The notes: generated by a model from the letters alone, not told the origin. A DNA stretch of 64,000 bases from Candidatus Gastranaerophilales bacterium (GCA_944326545.1 CALVEH010000001.1:135422-199421); one strand, 5' to 3'. Shown: positions 45,469 through 54,866, numbered from the stretch's first letter. A program made the numbers and translations.

Positions 45469-46761
45469 ATGGAAAAACTCGAAAAAATCAAACATAGCTT
45501 AACAAACGGAGATTTTAACACAACCTTTGAAAAGCTCTACTGCACAAAAGAATTTTCAAAAAACATTGAAAGATATCTTAATATTTTAAATGGATACGAA
45601 AAAACATTCGGCAACAGTAATGAAATAAGAATATTTTCTGCCCCCGGAAGAACAGAAATAGGCGGAAACCACACTGACCATCAAAACGGATGTGTTATTG
45701 CAGCGAGCATAAATCTTGATGTAATAGCTGCAGTTAGCATAAACAATGAGAATATTATCAGAGTTAAGTCAGAAGGTTACCCCTTAGACGAAATAGCTTT
45801 AAACGACCTAACACCTAAACGAGAAGAATATAACCAAGCAAAAGCATTGATTAAAGGTGTTGCAGCTCGTTTTAAAGAACTTGGCTTTGATGTAAAAGGG
45901 TTTAACGCATATACCTCATCTAACGTGCTAAAAGGCTCAGGACTGTCGTCTTCTGCAGCATTTGAAGTCTTAATCGGAACAATAATAAATTCATTATTTT
46001 GTGAAAATAAGATTTCAGCAGTCGAAATTGCTCAAATCAGCCAGTATGCGGAAAATGTTTTCTTTGGAAAACCCTGCGGGCTTATGGATCAAATGGCATC
46101 ATCTGTAGGCAATATCGTTTCAATAGATTTTAAAGACACCAAAAATCCTGTTATTAAAAAAGTTGATTTTGATTTTGCCTCAAGCGGTTATGCACTATGT
46201 ATAATCGATTCCGGTGCTGATCATGCTGATTTAACAGGCGAATATGCCGCTATACCAGAAGAAATGAAAAAAATAGCTTCTTACTTTAACAAAAATGTTT
46301 TAAGAGAAGTATCAAAGAATGATTTTATAAAAGCAATACCAAACTTACGTCAACAATACGGAGACCGAGCCGTTTTAAGAGCTTTGCACTTTTTTAACGA
46401 CAATAAAAAAGCGGTTGAAGAAGCAGAATGTCTGGAAGCAAAAGATTTTGATAAATTTCTAAAACTTGTAAAAGAATCGGGTCAATCATCTTACATGTAC
46501 TTACAAAATGTATGTGTTTGCGGTTCAGCTAAAGAACAAGCTGTTGGAATTGTTCTTGCATTCTGTGATGAATTTTTGCAAGACAAAGGTGCATTTAGAG
46601 TCCACGGCGGTGGTTTCGCAGGTACGGTTCAAGCTTTTGTTCCTTTAGAATCTTTGCAGGAATTCAAAAATAATATCGAAAAAATCACAGGCAAAGACTC
46701 TTGTCATATACTTTCAATCCGTCCTTATGGAGGAGTTGAAGTAACACAGTTTATAGATTAA
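45469..46761 (+). CDS. galK: Galactokinase
   Basis: Phosphorylates galactose to galactose-1-phosphate, the first Leloir step. At 430 residues it has the GHMP-kinase layout: the galactokinase signature FSAPGRTEIGGNHTDHQNG (about 55-73), the ATP-binding motif LKGSGLSSSAAF (about 145-156) and the C-terminal RVHGGGFAGTVQAF. An AAGGTGG site is 11 nt before the ATG. It forms an operon with galT (11-nt gap), and a permease gene is divergent. No galE or galM is in the window, so the pathway must be completed elsewhere. Confidence 0.96.
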   Translation: MEKLEKIKHSLTNGDFNTTFEKLYCTKEFSKNIERYLNILNGYEKTFGNSNEIRIFSAPGRTEIGGNHTDHQNGCVIAASINLDVIAAVSINNENIIRVKSEGYPLDEIALNDLTPKREEYNQAKALIKGVAARFKELGFDVKGFNAYTSSNVLKGSGLSSSAAFEVLIGTIINSLFCENKISAVEIAQISQYAENVFFGKPCGLMDQMASSVGNIVSIDFKDTKNPVIKKVDFDFASSGYALCIIDSGADHADLTGEYAAIPEEMKKIASYFNKNVLREVSKNDFIKAIPNLRQQYGDRAVLRALHFFNDNKKAVEEAECLEAKDFDKFLKLVKESGQSSYMYLQNVCVCGSAKEQAVGIVLAFCDEFLQDKGAFRVHGGGFAGTVQAFVPLESLQEFKNNIEKITGKDSCHILSIRPYGGVEVTQFID

Positions 46762-46772
46762 AGCAGGTCAAT

Positions 46773-48266
46773 ATGGTTCATAAAGCAATTAAACAACTCG
46801 TAAATTACGCTCTGAACAAGGGTCTAATAAAAAAAGAAGACGCAATATACACAACAAATCGTATATTGGAAGTTCTGCATATTGAAGACTATGAAAATCC
46901 TGAAACAGATAATAATGTGGAATTGCAAGCCATATTAAAAGAGCTTACGGATTATGCTGTAGATAAAGGTTTAATTGAAGACAGCATTGTATATAGAGAC
47001 TTGTTTGATACAAAGCTTATGGGGTGTTTAGTCCCGCAACCTCATGAAGTTATGGACGAATTTAACAAAAGATATCAAGATTCACCAAAATCAGCAACAG
47101 ACTGGTATTATGAATTTTCTCAAAACACTGATTACATAAGAACATACAGAATTAAAAAAGATATGCGTTGGTCTGCTGACACTGAGTACGGAAAAGTTGA
47201 CTTATCAATAAACCTTTCAAAACCAGAAAAAGACCCCAAAGCAATAGCTGCGGCAAAATTAGCAAAACAAAGCGGATACCCAAAATGTATGCTTTGTGCG
47301 CAAAATGAAGGCTATGCAGGTAGAATTAACCACCCTGCAAGACAAAATCACAGAATTATCCCCATAAAAATCAACGACGAACCTTGGTATTTTCAATACT
47401 CGCCTTATGTCTATTACAACGAGCATTGTATTGTTTTTAATTCACAACATATCCCAATGGTTATTGAAAAACAGACATTTAGAAAACTTTTTGATTTTGT
47501 AAAATTATTCCCGCACTATTTTCTCGGTTCAAATGCGGATTTGCCTATTGTTGGCGGTTCAATACTTTCTCATGACCATTTTCAAGGCGGCAATTATGAA
47601 TTTGCAATGGAACGTGCTGAGATTGAGTACCGTTTTGCTGTCAATGGTTTTGAAGACATCGAAACAGGTATAGTAAAATGGCCGATGTCTGTTATAAGAA
47701 TACGTCACAACGATGAAAACAGACTTATTGATTTCGCTACACACATTCTTGATAAATGGCGAAATTACACGGACGAAACTGCCTTTATATTTGCAGAAAC
47801 AAACGGAGAACCCCACAACACAATAACTCCTATTGTCCGCAAATCAAAAAAAGACGGCTTATATGAACTGGATTTAGTCTTAAGAAACAACATAACGACA
47901 GAAGAACATCCTCTTGGGGTTTACCATCCGCATAAAGAGCTGCACCATATTAAAAAAGAAAACATCGGTCTTATCGAGGTTATGGGTTTGGCTGTGTTAC
48001 CTTCAAGATTGGATAAAGAGCTAAAAACTCTTGCAGAATTGATTATAGAAAAGAAAAATCTAAAAGATAATCCTCTAACTCAAAGCCATGCAGCTTGGGC
48101 AGAAGAATTTTTGAAAAAATACGATAATATAACTAAAGAAAATATAATGCAGATAATAGAACAGGAAGTCGGTGCTGCATTTGTAAAAGTTCTTGAATGT
48201 GCAGGCGTATTTAAACGCAGCGAGCAAGGGCAGGCTGCGTTTAAAAGATTCTGTGATTGCTTATAG
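46773..48266 (+). CDS. galT: UDP-glucose--hexose-1-phosphate uridylyltransferase, class II
   Basis: Exchanges galactose-1-phosphate with UDP-glucose, the second Leloir step. The 497-residue length and the motif SHDHFQGGNYEF (around residue 265) mark the class II enzyme common in Firmicutes rather than the shorter HPHGQ-type class I. Other landmarks are MLCAQNEGYAGR near 170 and PHNTITPIVR near 345. GCAGG lies 5-6 nt before the ATG, directly after galK. A class II GalT in an otherwise Gram-negative-like genome suggests inheritance or transfer from gut Firmicutes. The stop is 1 bp from that of the convergent flavoprotein gene. Confidence 0.95.
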   Translation: MVHKAIKQLVNYALNKGLIKKEDAIYTTNRILEVLHIEDYENPETDNNVELQAILKELTDYAVDKGLIEDSIVYRDLFDTKLMGCLVPQPHEVMDEFNKRYQDSPKSATDWYYEFSQNTDYIRTYRIKKDMRWSADTEYGKVDLSINLSKPEKDPKAIAAAKLAKQSGYPKCMLCAQNEGYAGRINHPARQNHRIIPIKINDEPWYFQYSPYVYYNEHCIVFNSQHIPMVIEKQTFRKLFDFVKLFPHYFLGSNADLPIVGGSILSHDHFQGGNYEFAMERAEIEYRFAVNGFEDIETGIVKWPMSVIRIRHNDENRLIDFATHILDKWRNYTDETAFIFAETNGEPHNTITPIVRKSKKDGLYELDLVLRNNITTEEHPLGVYHPHKELHHIKKENIGLIEVMGLAVLPSRLDKELKTLAELIIEKKNLKDNPLTQSHAAWAEEFLKKYDNITKENIMQIIEQEVGAAFVKVLECAGVFKRSEQGQAAFKRFCDCL

Positions 48267-48267
48267 T

Positions 48268-48894
48268 CTATCTGATAAAGTTTGTCCAGATTTTTTCTTC
48301 TCTAGCAGGTGGTTCAATACCTGAGTTTTTACCTGCTTCTATACATTTTAACAACCAAGCCATATTTTGACCGAGGATTCTCATAACTTGCAAACCTTCT
48401 AAGTCTTTTTTTACATCCTCTGGTGTGCTTCCGTGAACCATATTCCAATAATTTGAAGAAACTACAGGCATATTGTTAATTGTAAGATGTTTCATCATAG
48501 CGTCTATTGAAGCTGTAGTGCCTGCACGTCTTGCAGAAACAACAATCGCAGCCGGTTTGTTTTCTAAAAACTCTTTGCCGGCAAAAAATGCTCTATCCAT
48601 AAATGATAGTATTCTTCCGCTTGGGTGTGCATAATAAACAGGAGAGCCAAAAATAAATCCGTCAGCATCTTTTGCTTTTTCAAGAAACACATTAACAGTA
48701 TCTTTATCATAAGCACATTTGCCTCTATGATCTCTACAAGAAAAACACCCTATACAATCTTGTATTGCTGGTATACCAACATGAAAGATTTCTGTTTCAA
48801 CACCTTGTTCGTTTAAAGTTTTAGCAACCTCACTTAACGCTGTATAAACACAACCTTCTTTGTGGGGGCTTCCGTTTACCAAAATTACTTTCAT
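48268..48894 (-). CDS. Flavodoxin-fold NAD(P)H-dependent FMN reductase, iron-sulfur-flavoprotein-like
   Basis: A 208-residue flavoprotein. The FMN phosphate loop is NGSPHKEGCVYTAL at the N-terminus, and SPVYYAHPSGRILSFMDR is the second flavin-contacting segment. The compact cysteine motif CIGCFSCRDHRGKC (C-x2-C-x2-C-x6-C) resembles that of iron-sulfur flavoproteins from anaerobes, so it may carry a 4Fe-4S cluster. I chose MKVILVNG as start because AAGGAG lies 6 nt upstream. It follows the DUF4145-like gene in the same direction with a 20-nt gap. Substrate and partner are unknown. Confidence 0.85.
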   Translation of the reverse strand: MKVILVNGSPHKEGCVYTALSEVAKTLNEQGVETEIFHVGIPAIQDCIGCFSCRDHRGKCAYDKDTVNVFLEKAKDADGFIFGSPVYYAHPSGRILSFMDRAFFAGKEFLENKPAAIVVSARRAGTTASIDAMMKHLTINNMPVVSSNYWNMVHGSTPEDVKKDLEGLQVMRILGQNMAWLLKCIEAGKNSGIEPPAREEKIWTNFIR

Positions 48895-48914
48895 ACAATT
48901 CTCCTTATTAACCA

Positions 48915-49616
48915 TTATTTAAAAAACAACAAGTAACAAACATAAATTAAGATACCGGCAGCAATAGTCTCTGCTATTTCTTTCCACAAAGGTTTTTTGC
49001 CGTTATCTAAAGCAGTATTTTTTTTATTATACTCATTTTCGTTTAAATCATCTTCTTTTTTATTTTTACGTTTTGATTTCTTTTTCTTTTTTTCTTTTCC
49101 TTGCGAAAGTTCTTTTTCTTCTTCTATCCATTGTTTTTTCTTGGCTATATATTCTTCCTGCAAAGAAATTTTCTTACTTTTTTTACCTGTTATCAAAAGT
49201 TCTTCATCAAAAACTTTGTTCAAAAGTTCTTCTGATGCGCCGCCTTTATAAACGGCAAAATTAATTGATGCTTCAAACGCTCTTTCTAAACATTCCAGTG
49301 CATCTTTTCCGTCATTTGATACTTTTATCGAGTGAACGGCTTTGTTACCTGCCTTTTTTAAAAAATACAAGTCATCAATAAACTCTTTTTCTATTTCACT
49401 TTGAGAAGGAGTATCCTTTAAAGTTGCCAAGATTTGATCAAACGTATCAGACGGATTCGCCCCATCGCCCATAACCTGTCTGCACAAGTGCTCACCAAGA
49501 CGTCTTGTTTGCGCCATGCATTGTTCAAAATATCTGTCTCTAAAAAGGTTCTCCGCATCAACTGCAATAATATACAGGTTTTCGTTTATATTTTTTAAAA
49601 AATCAAAGTTACTCAT
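48915..49616 (-). CDS. DUF4145-like protein with C-terminal membrane anchor
   Basis: A 233-residue protein. Residues 10-125 resemble DUF4145 (FRDRYFEQCMAQTRRLGEHL, then DLYFLKKAGNKAVH), a helical domain also seen at the front of some restriction subunits and other nucleic-acid enzymes. A highly charged Lys/Glu linker (about 150-195, including KKKKKSKRKNKKEDD) follows, and the protein ends in one membrane segment (IAAGILIYVCYLLFF), so it is tail-anchored with the domain in the cytoplasm. There is no Shine-Dalgarno sequence; TATAAT ends 6 nt before the ATG. It is probably co-transcribed with the flavoprotein. Function unknown. Confidence 0.65.
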   Translation of the reverse strand: MSNFDFLKNINENLYIIAVDAENLFRDRYFEQCMAQTRRLGEHLCRQVMGDGANPSDTFDQILATLKDTPSQSEIEKEFIDDLYFLKKAGNKAVHSIKVSNDGKDALECLERAFEASINFAVYKGGASEELLNKVFDEELLITGKKSKKISLQEEYIAKKKQWIEEEKELSQGKEKKKKKSKRKNKKEDDLNENEYNKKNTALDNGKKPLWKEIAETIAAGILIYVCYLLFFK

Positions 49617-49622
49617 AAAATA

Positions 49623-49628
49623 ATTATA
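49623..49628 (-). promoter_or_regulatory. -10 box (TATAAT), leaderless start of the DUF4145-like gene
   Basis: On the minus strand TATAAT is followed by 6 nt and the ATG at 49616. A weak TTAGAA lies 17 nt upstream as a possible -35. Confidence 0.5.
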
Positions 49629-49702
49629 TTACAATTTATACTTTCTTCTAATGGAATTTTTTATTAATGCTGATACCTTTATAAAAAACATAAGGAGAAG
49701 AT

Positions 49703-50674
49703 ATGTCTGAACCAAACTCTAAACTACCAAATTTAAACACTCAAACAGAAGAATTTATATTAGCATTAGAAGCCCAAAACAACAAACCTTTGTACAAACT
49801 CACCCCTACTCAAGCAAGAGAATTTTTACAAAATTTGCAAAAAGAAAGTTATAAAGAAATCTCTGCCGATGTAAAAGATATAACTATTTTCACTGACATA
49901 GCAGGCGATGTTAACCTAAGAGTAGTAAGACCCAAAGGCAATGAAGAAAAACTTCCTGCCATTTTATATATCCACGGCGGAGGCTGGGTAATAGGTGATA
50001 AAAACTGTTTTGACATGTTAATAAGGAAAATAGCTATCCACACAAATTCTGTCGTATTTTTTCCTGAATATTCACTTTCTCCTGAAGAAAAATTCCCTAA
50101 GGCTTTGGAACAAATTTATGCAGTATCGCAATATATTTATGAAGAACATGAGGAATTTAATATCGACAAAAACCGCATTGCTATAGCAGGCGATAGCGTT
50201 GGTGGCAATATGGCGACAGCAACCGCAATAAAAATAAAAAATGACGGTGGCGCAAATCTTTTATTCCAATGTCTTTTTTATCCTGTAACAAATGCTGATA
50301 TGGATACACACTCATATGACCAATTCAGAGACGGACCTTGGCTTACTAAAAAAGCTATGGAGTGGTTCTTTGATGCTTATGTACCCGACAAAACCATTCG
50401 AGATGACATTTATATATCCCCCTTACAAGCAGATGAAAGTGAGTTGGCAGGCCTGCCACCGACACTTATTATCACAGCAGAAAATGATGTATTAAGAGAT
50501 GAAGGCGAGGCTTACGCAAGAAAGCTCGATTCTGCAAATGTAGATGTTCTAAACGTAAGAATTAATGGCACAATACATGACTTTTTGATGCTTAATGCAC
50601 TTTCTGACACAGAACCTGCTAAAGGAGCTTTGATGTTTGCTTGTAAAACATTAAAAAAAGTTTTGCATAAATAA
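49703..50674 (+). CDS. Alpha/beta hydrolase, hormone-sensitive-lipase-like esterase
   Basis: A 323-residue carboxylesterase-type enzyme. The oxyanion-hole motif HGGG is at 91-94 (YIHGGGWVIGD), the nucleophile S165 in GDSVGGN, the acid Asp probably in TAENDVLRDEGEAY and the His in GTIHDFLML. This is the full catalytic set of the HSL/BD-FAE family. There is no signal peptide, so it is cytoplasmic. AAGGAG lies 6 nt before the ATG. It is a single gene; the following aminotransferase has its own promoter. The natural ester is unknown. Confidence 0.9.
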   Translation: MSEPNSKLPNLNTQTEEFILALEAQNNKPLYKLTPTQAREFLQNLQKESYKEISADVKDITIFTDIAGDVNLRVVRPKGNEEKLPAILYIHGGGWVIGDKNCFDMLIRKIAIHTNSVVFFPEYSLSPEEKFPKALEQIYAVSQYIYEEHEEFNIDKNRIAIAGDSVGGNMATATAIKIKNDGGANLLFQCLFYPVTNADMDTHSYDQFRDGPWLTKKAMEWFFDAYVPDKTIRDDIYISPLQADESELAGLPPTLIITAENDVLRDEGEAYARKLDSANVDVLNVRINGTIHDFLMLNALSDTEPAKGALMFACKTLKKVLHK

Positions 50675-50701
50675 ATCCCCAGAAAACTCACTATAAACTT
50701 A

Positions 50702-50729
50702 TTGCAAGAGAGAATTTTTAAGTCATAAT
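50702..50729 (+). promoter_or_regulatory. Predicted promoter of the aminotransferase operon, leaderless
   Basis: TTGCAA (50702-50707) and CATAAT (50724-50729) are 16 nt apart, and the ATG at 50736 follows 6 nt later with no room for a ribosome binding site. Confidence 0.55.
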
Positions 50730-50735
50730 TTATCT

Positions 50736-51866
50736 ATGAAGACAGCGATATTTAAAGTAGAAGAATGGATGAACGAATACGAAAAATATTCGTTGTTTGA
50801 TTTAGGCAATACTACAGTACAAAATCTTTCGTTAGACGAATTATTTGAAATTGCGAACGAGAGTAAACAAAATTATTTAAACAATATTTGTTCACAAAAA
50901 CTTGGCTACGGCTATATAAAAGGCTACCCAAAACTTAAAGAAGGTATATCAAAACTCTACAAGACATTGTCTCAAGATGATATTATCCCAACAATAGGGG
51001 CAGCCGGTGCTAACCATCTTGTTTTTTATTCTCTTGTAGAGCCCACTGATAGGGTTATTTCTGTTATTCCAACATATCAACAACTCTATTCAATACCTCA
51101 ATCTTTTGGTGCTGACGTTCAATACCTGCACCTTACGCAAGAAAATAAATTTTTACCTGATATTAATGAGCTTAAAGAACTTGTGACTTCAAACACAAAA
51201 CTTATATGCTTAAACAATCCAAACAACCCTACTGGCTCGTTGATTCCTGAAAAAAAATTGCTTGAAATTATCGAAATTGCAAAAAGCGTAAACGCATATA
51301 TTCTAAGTGATGAAGTATACAGAGGATTAAATCAAACAGATGAATACACACCTTCTGTAGCTGATTTATACGAAAAAGGCATAAGTGTTTGCTCAATGTC
51401 AAAAGTTTTTTCACTTGCAGGTTTACGTCTTGGCTGGATTGCATCAAAAAACAAAGATGTAATTGAAAGCTGTATTCATCACAGAGAATACAATATGATT
51501 TCCTGCTCTATAATTGACGAATGTATTGCTGCATTAGCATTACAAAACGCAGACAAAATTATTAAAAGAAACCAAAAAATTATACGTGAGTGTCTTTCAA
51601 TTTTGGATGATTGGGTGCAAACTCAAAAACATTTTTCATACATAAAACCGCAAGCGGGTACTACTGCTTTAATTTATTACGATTTTGATATGACATCTAA
51701 AGAGTTATGCGCCAAATTGGCAAAAGAAAAAGGAGTGTTTTTAACTCCAGGATTTTGCTTTGAAACAGAACATTGTTTTAGGGTAGGATATTGTAAAAAC
51801 CCTGAAGAGTTAAAAAACGGATTACAAAAAATAAGTGAATTTATAGAAGAAAGCAATCTAGAATGA
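50736..51866 (+). CDS. Class I/II PLP-dependent aminotransferase
   Basis: A 376-residue fold-type I aminotransferase. The PLP lysine is K223 in SMSKVFSLAGLRLGW, LNNPNNPTGSLI supplies the Asn that contacts the cofactor, and ILSDEVYRGL the Asp and Tyr. The C-terminal Arg that binds the substrate carboxylate is probably in CFRVGYC. The amino acid substrate cannot be told; aspartate/aromatic-type or decarboxylase-type relatives share these motifs. Its stop overlaps the acyltransferase start (ATGA), so the two are coupled, which may point to making an acylated amino compound. Leaderless start. Confidence 0.88.
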   Translation: MKTAIFKVEEWMNEYEKYSLFDLGNTTVQNLSLDELFEIANESKQNYLNNICSQKLGYGYIKGYPKLKEGISKLYKTLSQDDIIPTIGAAGANHLVFYSLVEPTDRVISVIPTYQQLYSIPQSFGADVQYLHLTQENKFLPDINELKELVTSNTKLICLNNPNNPTGSLIPEKKLLEIIEIAKSVNAYILSDEVYRGLNQTDEYTPSVADLYEKGISVCSMSKVFSLAGLRLGWIASKNKDVIESCIHHREYNMISCSIIDECIAALALQNADKIIKRNQKIIRECLSILDDWVQTQKHFSYIKPQAGTTALIYYDFDMTSKELCAKLAKEKGVFLTPGFCFETEHCFRVGYCKNPEELKNGLQKISEFIEESNLE

Positions 51867-53014
51867 CAAATACTTTAACAGAAAATCAATCAGAAAAAAT
51901 CATTAATGAAAAGTCAAATCAACAAGAGGATTTTTCAACAAAGGTTAATATTCTAAAAGCACTTGCAATATTGCTTGTTGTTTCAGGACATTTGGAATTT
52001 TCTTTGCTTGGAATGTTTACACCGTATTCTTTCCAACTGGCTTTGTTCTTTTTTATCTCAGGTTATTTGTTTAAAGACAAATATATTGACGATGTTTTTA
52101 CCTTTGTAAAAAGAAGAGTTCAAACATTGCTTGTTCCTTACTTTTTGTACAACGCTTTTTATCTTGGCGTTACGGTTTTAATTGCAAAACTTACAGGACA
52201 CTTCTGGGGAAAAGAAATTACACTTAAAAACTTTTTTATTACCCCGTTTTTAAACGGGCATCAGTTTGATTTATCATGCCCGTTGTGGTTTGTTACACAG
52301 TTGTTTATGACAATGATTGTATTTTTATTCTTGTTTAGAACACTCAAAAAATCAATAGACAACAAATATTTTCATCTCACTGTTTTTACGATTCTTGGAG
52401 TGTTAGCTATACCCGTTTCAAAGATGTTTCCCGTTGACCCAATGACACTTGTTGTAATAAGGACAATGTTCTCAGTATTTTTTGTATATCTCGGATACCA
52501 TTACAAACATTATATAGAGCAGCATATAGATATTTTTACGGCAAAGTGGTTTGGCGTTATTATTGTTGTGCAATCTTTGCTATGGATGTTCAACAGAGAT
52601 TATGACCCCGAACACGGAATAGGTTTGAGCTATGTGCTTGTATGGGCAAGATTTGACCAACAGCTAATAGTTCCTATAATAACAGCTCTTACAGGTATTT
52701 GGGCTTCTCTTTTAGCTGTAAAAATAGCTTACCCATACGTAAAAGATATTAAATTTGTCAAACTTATGGGAGAAAACACATACCACATAATGGCCAATCA
52801 TTTGCTTGTTATGTATGTTATTACTGCGATTTTTCTAAAAATTAACGGTATACCGATTGCCGAACGAGCAAACCATGATATCTATTGGATTTATAATCCC
52901 GTTCAAACAACATATCTTTATTTTGTTCTGACGATGGTTATTTCAACATATATTGGAGTTGGGTTGAAGTTTTTAAAAAAGAAATTTTTTACCTTAGAAA
53001 ATAAACAATCATAA
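51863..53014 (+). CDS. Membrane acyltransferase, family 3 (OafA/NodX-like)
   Basis: A 383-residue protein with about ten membrane segments. It opens with KVNILKALAILLVVSGHLEF, where the family's conserved 'R/K-x-L-A-I-x-x-V-x-x-H' segment carries the catalytic His, and continues with QLALFFFISGYLFKDKY and FVKRRVQTLLVPYFLYN. These enzymes O-acetylate or O-acylate sugars and lipids at the inner membrane. The ATGA overlap with the aminotransferase shows translational coupling. The acceptor is unknown. Confidence 0.88.
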   Translation: MTNTLTENQSEKIINEKSNQQEDFSTKVNILKALAILLVVSGHLEFSLLGMFTPYSFQLALFFFISGYLFKDKYIDDVFTFVKRRVQTLLVPYFLYNAFYLGVTVLIAKLTGHFWGKEITLKNFFITPFLNGHQFDLSCPLWFVTQLFMTMIVFLFLFRTLKKSIDNKYFHLTVFTILGVLAIPVSKMFPVDPMTLVVIRTMFSVFFVYLGYHYKHYIEQHIDIFTAKWFGVIIVVQSLLWMFNRDYDPEHGIGLSYVLVWARFDQQLIVPIITALTGIWASLLAVKIAYPYVKDIKFVKLMGENTYHIMANHLLVMYVITAIFLKINGIPIAERANHDIYWIYNPVQTTYLYFVLTMVISTYIGVGLKFLKKKFFTLENKQS

Positions 53015-53082
53015 AACTCTTATGGATTTCAGCAAAGAAATATGCTAGAATTTTCTAAGAAAAGTAAAACGGAGATTGAATT

Positions 53083-53253
53083 ATGGCAAGAATAGTAAGA
53101 CCATCATGGGCAATAAGATGTGTACAATCCAGCTGCAGAGAATTGTTTGAAGTAGCTATTTTAGAAGACGGTAAACAACAAGAAGTTGTATGCCCTAAAT
53201 GTGGTGAACACTACTTATACCCAGTATTACCGGATGATGAATCAGAACAATAA
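53083..53253 (+). CDS. Small zinc-ribbon protein, 56 residues
   Basis: Begins MARIVRPSWAIRC and ends LPDDESEQ. Cysteines C13, C18, C37 and C40 (CVQSSC and CPKCG) make a treble-clef or zinc-ribbon metal site. GGAG lies 8 nt before the ATG. The stop is followed after 1 nt by the start of the radical-SAM gene, so the two are coupled. Such ribbons often act as nucleic-acid-binding or assembly factors. The role here is inferred from position only. Confidence 0.7.
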   Translation: MARIVRPSWAIRCVQSSCRELFEVAILEDGKQQEVVCPKCGEHYLYPVLPDDESEQ

Positions 53254-53254
53254 A

Positions 53255-54190
53255 ATGTTTTATCCAAGACCGGTCACTAACAAAAGATATTATCAGTTTA
53301 GTGAATACTTAAAAAATAAGTTTGGCAAAAAGGTTTATAAAATAACCCTTGATGCAGGTTTTAACTGCCCGAACAGAGATGGCACAATCTCGTCGGGCGG
53401 TTGCATTTTTTGCGATGACGGAGGAAGTTTTTCAAGAGCACATGACTCTCACCTGTCTGTTGAACAACAGGTTTTAACAGGTATAGAAAACCTTTCAACA
53501 AGGTTTAAAGCACAAAAGTTTATGTCTTATTTCCAAGCATATTCAAACACATACAAACCTGTTGAAGAACTAAAAAAAATATACGATGAATCTCTTTGTC
53601 ACAAAGACATTGTCGGAATTTCGATAGGAACACGTCCCGACTGCATTGACGAACAAAAGTTAGATTTAATCGCCTCATATACTGATAAATACGAAACCTG
53701 GATAGAATACGGTTTGCAATCAATCCATGACAAAACTCTAAAATTTATCAACAGAGGTCACAACTATCAAACTTTTTTAAATGCTTATAACATGACAAAA
53801 GAACGAGGAATAAATGTTGGAGTACATGTTATTTTAGGCCTACCGAACGAGACAAAAGAAGACATGCTTGAAACAATAAAAACTCTAGCAGATTTACATG
53901 TCGATGGAGTAAAATTTCACTGCTTATGTATATTCCCAAATACAAAACTTTTTGACATGTATGAACAAGGTCAAATAAATCTTCTTGAAGAAGATGAATA
54001 CATAGACATAGCCTGTGATTGTTTAGAACTTTTACCGCAACAAACTACAATACACAGACTCGGCGGCAACGGATTGCAAGCCATAAAAGTTGCACCAAAA
54101 TGGCTTAACAAAAAATTTGAAATCCTTAATAAAATAGATGCAGAACTGGAAAAAAGAAATTCGTATCAGGGTATAAAATTCGACAAATAA
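53255..54190 (+). CDS. Radical SAM protein, TIGR01212/YhcC family
   Basis: A 311-residue enzyme. The cluster-binding cysteines are in NCPNRDGTISSGGCIFCDDGG (C-x11-C-x2-C when read from the first Cys), the YhcC-type arrangement rather than the usual C-x3-C-x2-C. ISIGTRPDCID, WIEYGLQSIHDKTL and VGVHVILGLPNETKEDMLET are the SAM and barrel motifs. I chose MFYPRPVTNKRY as start, as in the family and 1 nt after the zinc-ribbon stop; the frame is open further upstream but overlaps that gene. Family members are thought to act in RNA or cofactor modification. The substrate is not known. Confidence 0.88.
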   Translation: MFYPRPVTNKRYYQFSEYLKNKFGKKVYKITLDAGFNCPNRDGTISSGGCIFCDDGGSFSRAHDSHLSVEQQVLTGIENLSTRFKAQKFMSYFQAYSNTYKPVEELKKIYDESLCHKDIVGISIGTRPDCIDEQKLDLIASYTDKYETWIEYGLQSIHDKTLKFINRGHNYQTFLNAYNMTKERGINVGVHVILGLPNETKEDMLETIKTLADLHVDGVKFHCLCIFPNTKLFDMYEQGQINLLEEDEYIDIACDCLELLPQQTTIHRLGGNGLQAIKVAPKWLNKKFEILNKIDAELEKRNSYQGIKFDK

Positions 54191-54372
54191 TTTTAATATC
54201 CTAAATAATTTAATATTCTCCAAAAAGCAGGTTATATTTGATTTTTTAAGAATAGATTTTGAAAAAATAAAGAATCTTTATACGGATATAAAGATTAGAT
54301 AAAGAAATCAAAATTTAGTAAAAATTTGCTTTATAATGTGTACAACGATAAGAAAACACATGGAGAATAAAA

Positions 54373-54663
54373 ATGCACGCAGATTCTATTAAATATTTTT
54401 TAACTCAATTAGAAACAGCAGATAATAAAAGCAAAGCAGAAATCGAAAACATGTTAGTAAATGTTGGTTCTGTAGCAGTTCCTGTTTTAGTTGAACAATT
54501 GCAAATAGCAAAAGGCGCTGTAAGAGGTGTTGTTGCTATGTCTTTAATCAGAATCGGCGAAGCTTCTGTTGATTGTCTTAAAAAAGTTGCAAAAGAAAAT
54601 AAAGATTTTGAATGGGTTGCTAAATACTTAATCTCTGAAATTAAAGGAGAATTGGCAGCTTAG
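54373..54663 (+). CDS. Small HEAT-repeat-like protein
   Basis: A 96-residue all-helical protein. VGSVAVPVLVEQLQIAKGAVRG and SLIRIGEASVDCLKKVAKENK each resemble a HEAT motif (paired helices with the P/A-V-x-x-L pattern). GGAG lies 7 nt before the ATG and a terminator follows, so it is a complete single gene. HEAT repeats bind proteins; the partner is unknown. Confidence 0.65.
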   Translation: MHADSIKYFLTQLETADNKSKAEIENMLVNVGSVAVPVLVEQLQIAKGAVRGVVAMSLIRIGEASVDCLKKVAKENKDFEWVAKYLISEIKGELAA

Positions 54664-54694
54664 TTTTTTTAATCTAGCCGAAAATAAAAAATTA

Positions 54695-54730
54695 TAAAAG
54701 GATTGTCGTATCAAAAGACAGTCCTTTTTT
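54695..54730 (+). terminator. Rho-independent terminator
   Basis: AAAAGGATTGTC (54696-54707) pairs with GACAGTCCTTTT (54717-54728) with one T-G pair, followed by T's. Confidence 0.85.
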
Positions 54731-54836
54731 AGTACAAGTGAGGTAGCAAAAAAAATCTTATTTAAGTTTTATTACAAGCAAATCTGTACATAAATATACA
54801 AAATATTGAGGAATGTAATACATTCTACTATATTTC

Positions 54837-54866
54837 TTGACTTTAAGTTTATCAAGCTATTATCAT
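54837..54866 (+). promoter_or_regulatory. Predicted promoter of the LysM gene
   Basis: TTGACT (54837-54842) and TATCAT (54861-54866) are 18 nt apart, about 26 nt before the ATG, leaving room for GAGG. Confidence 0.5.
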
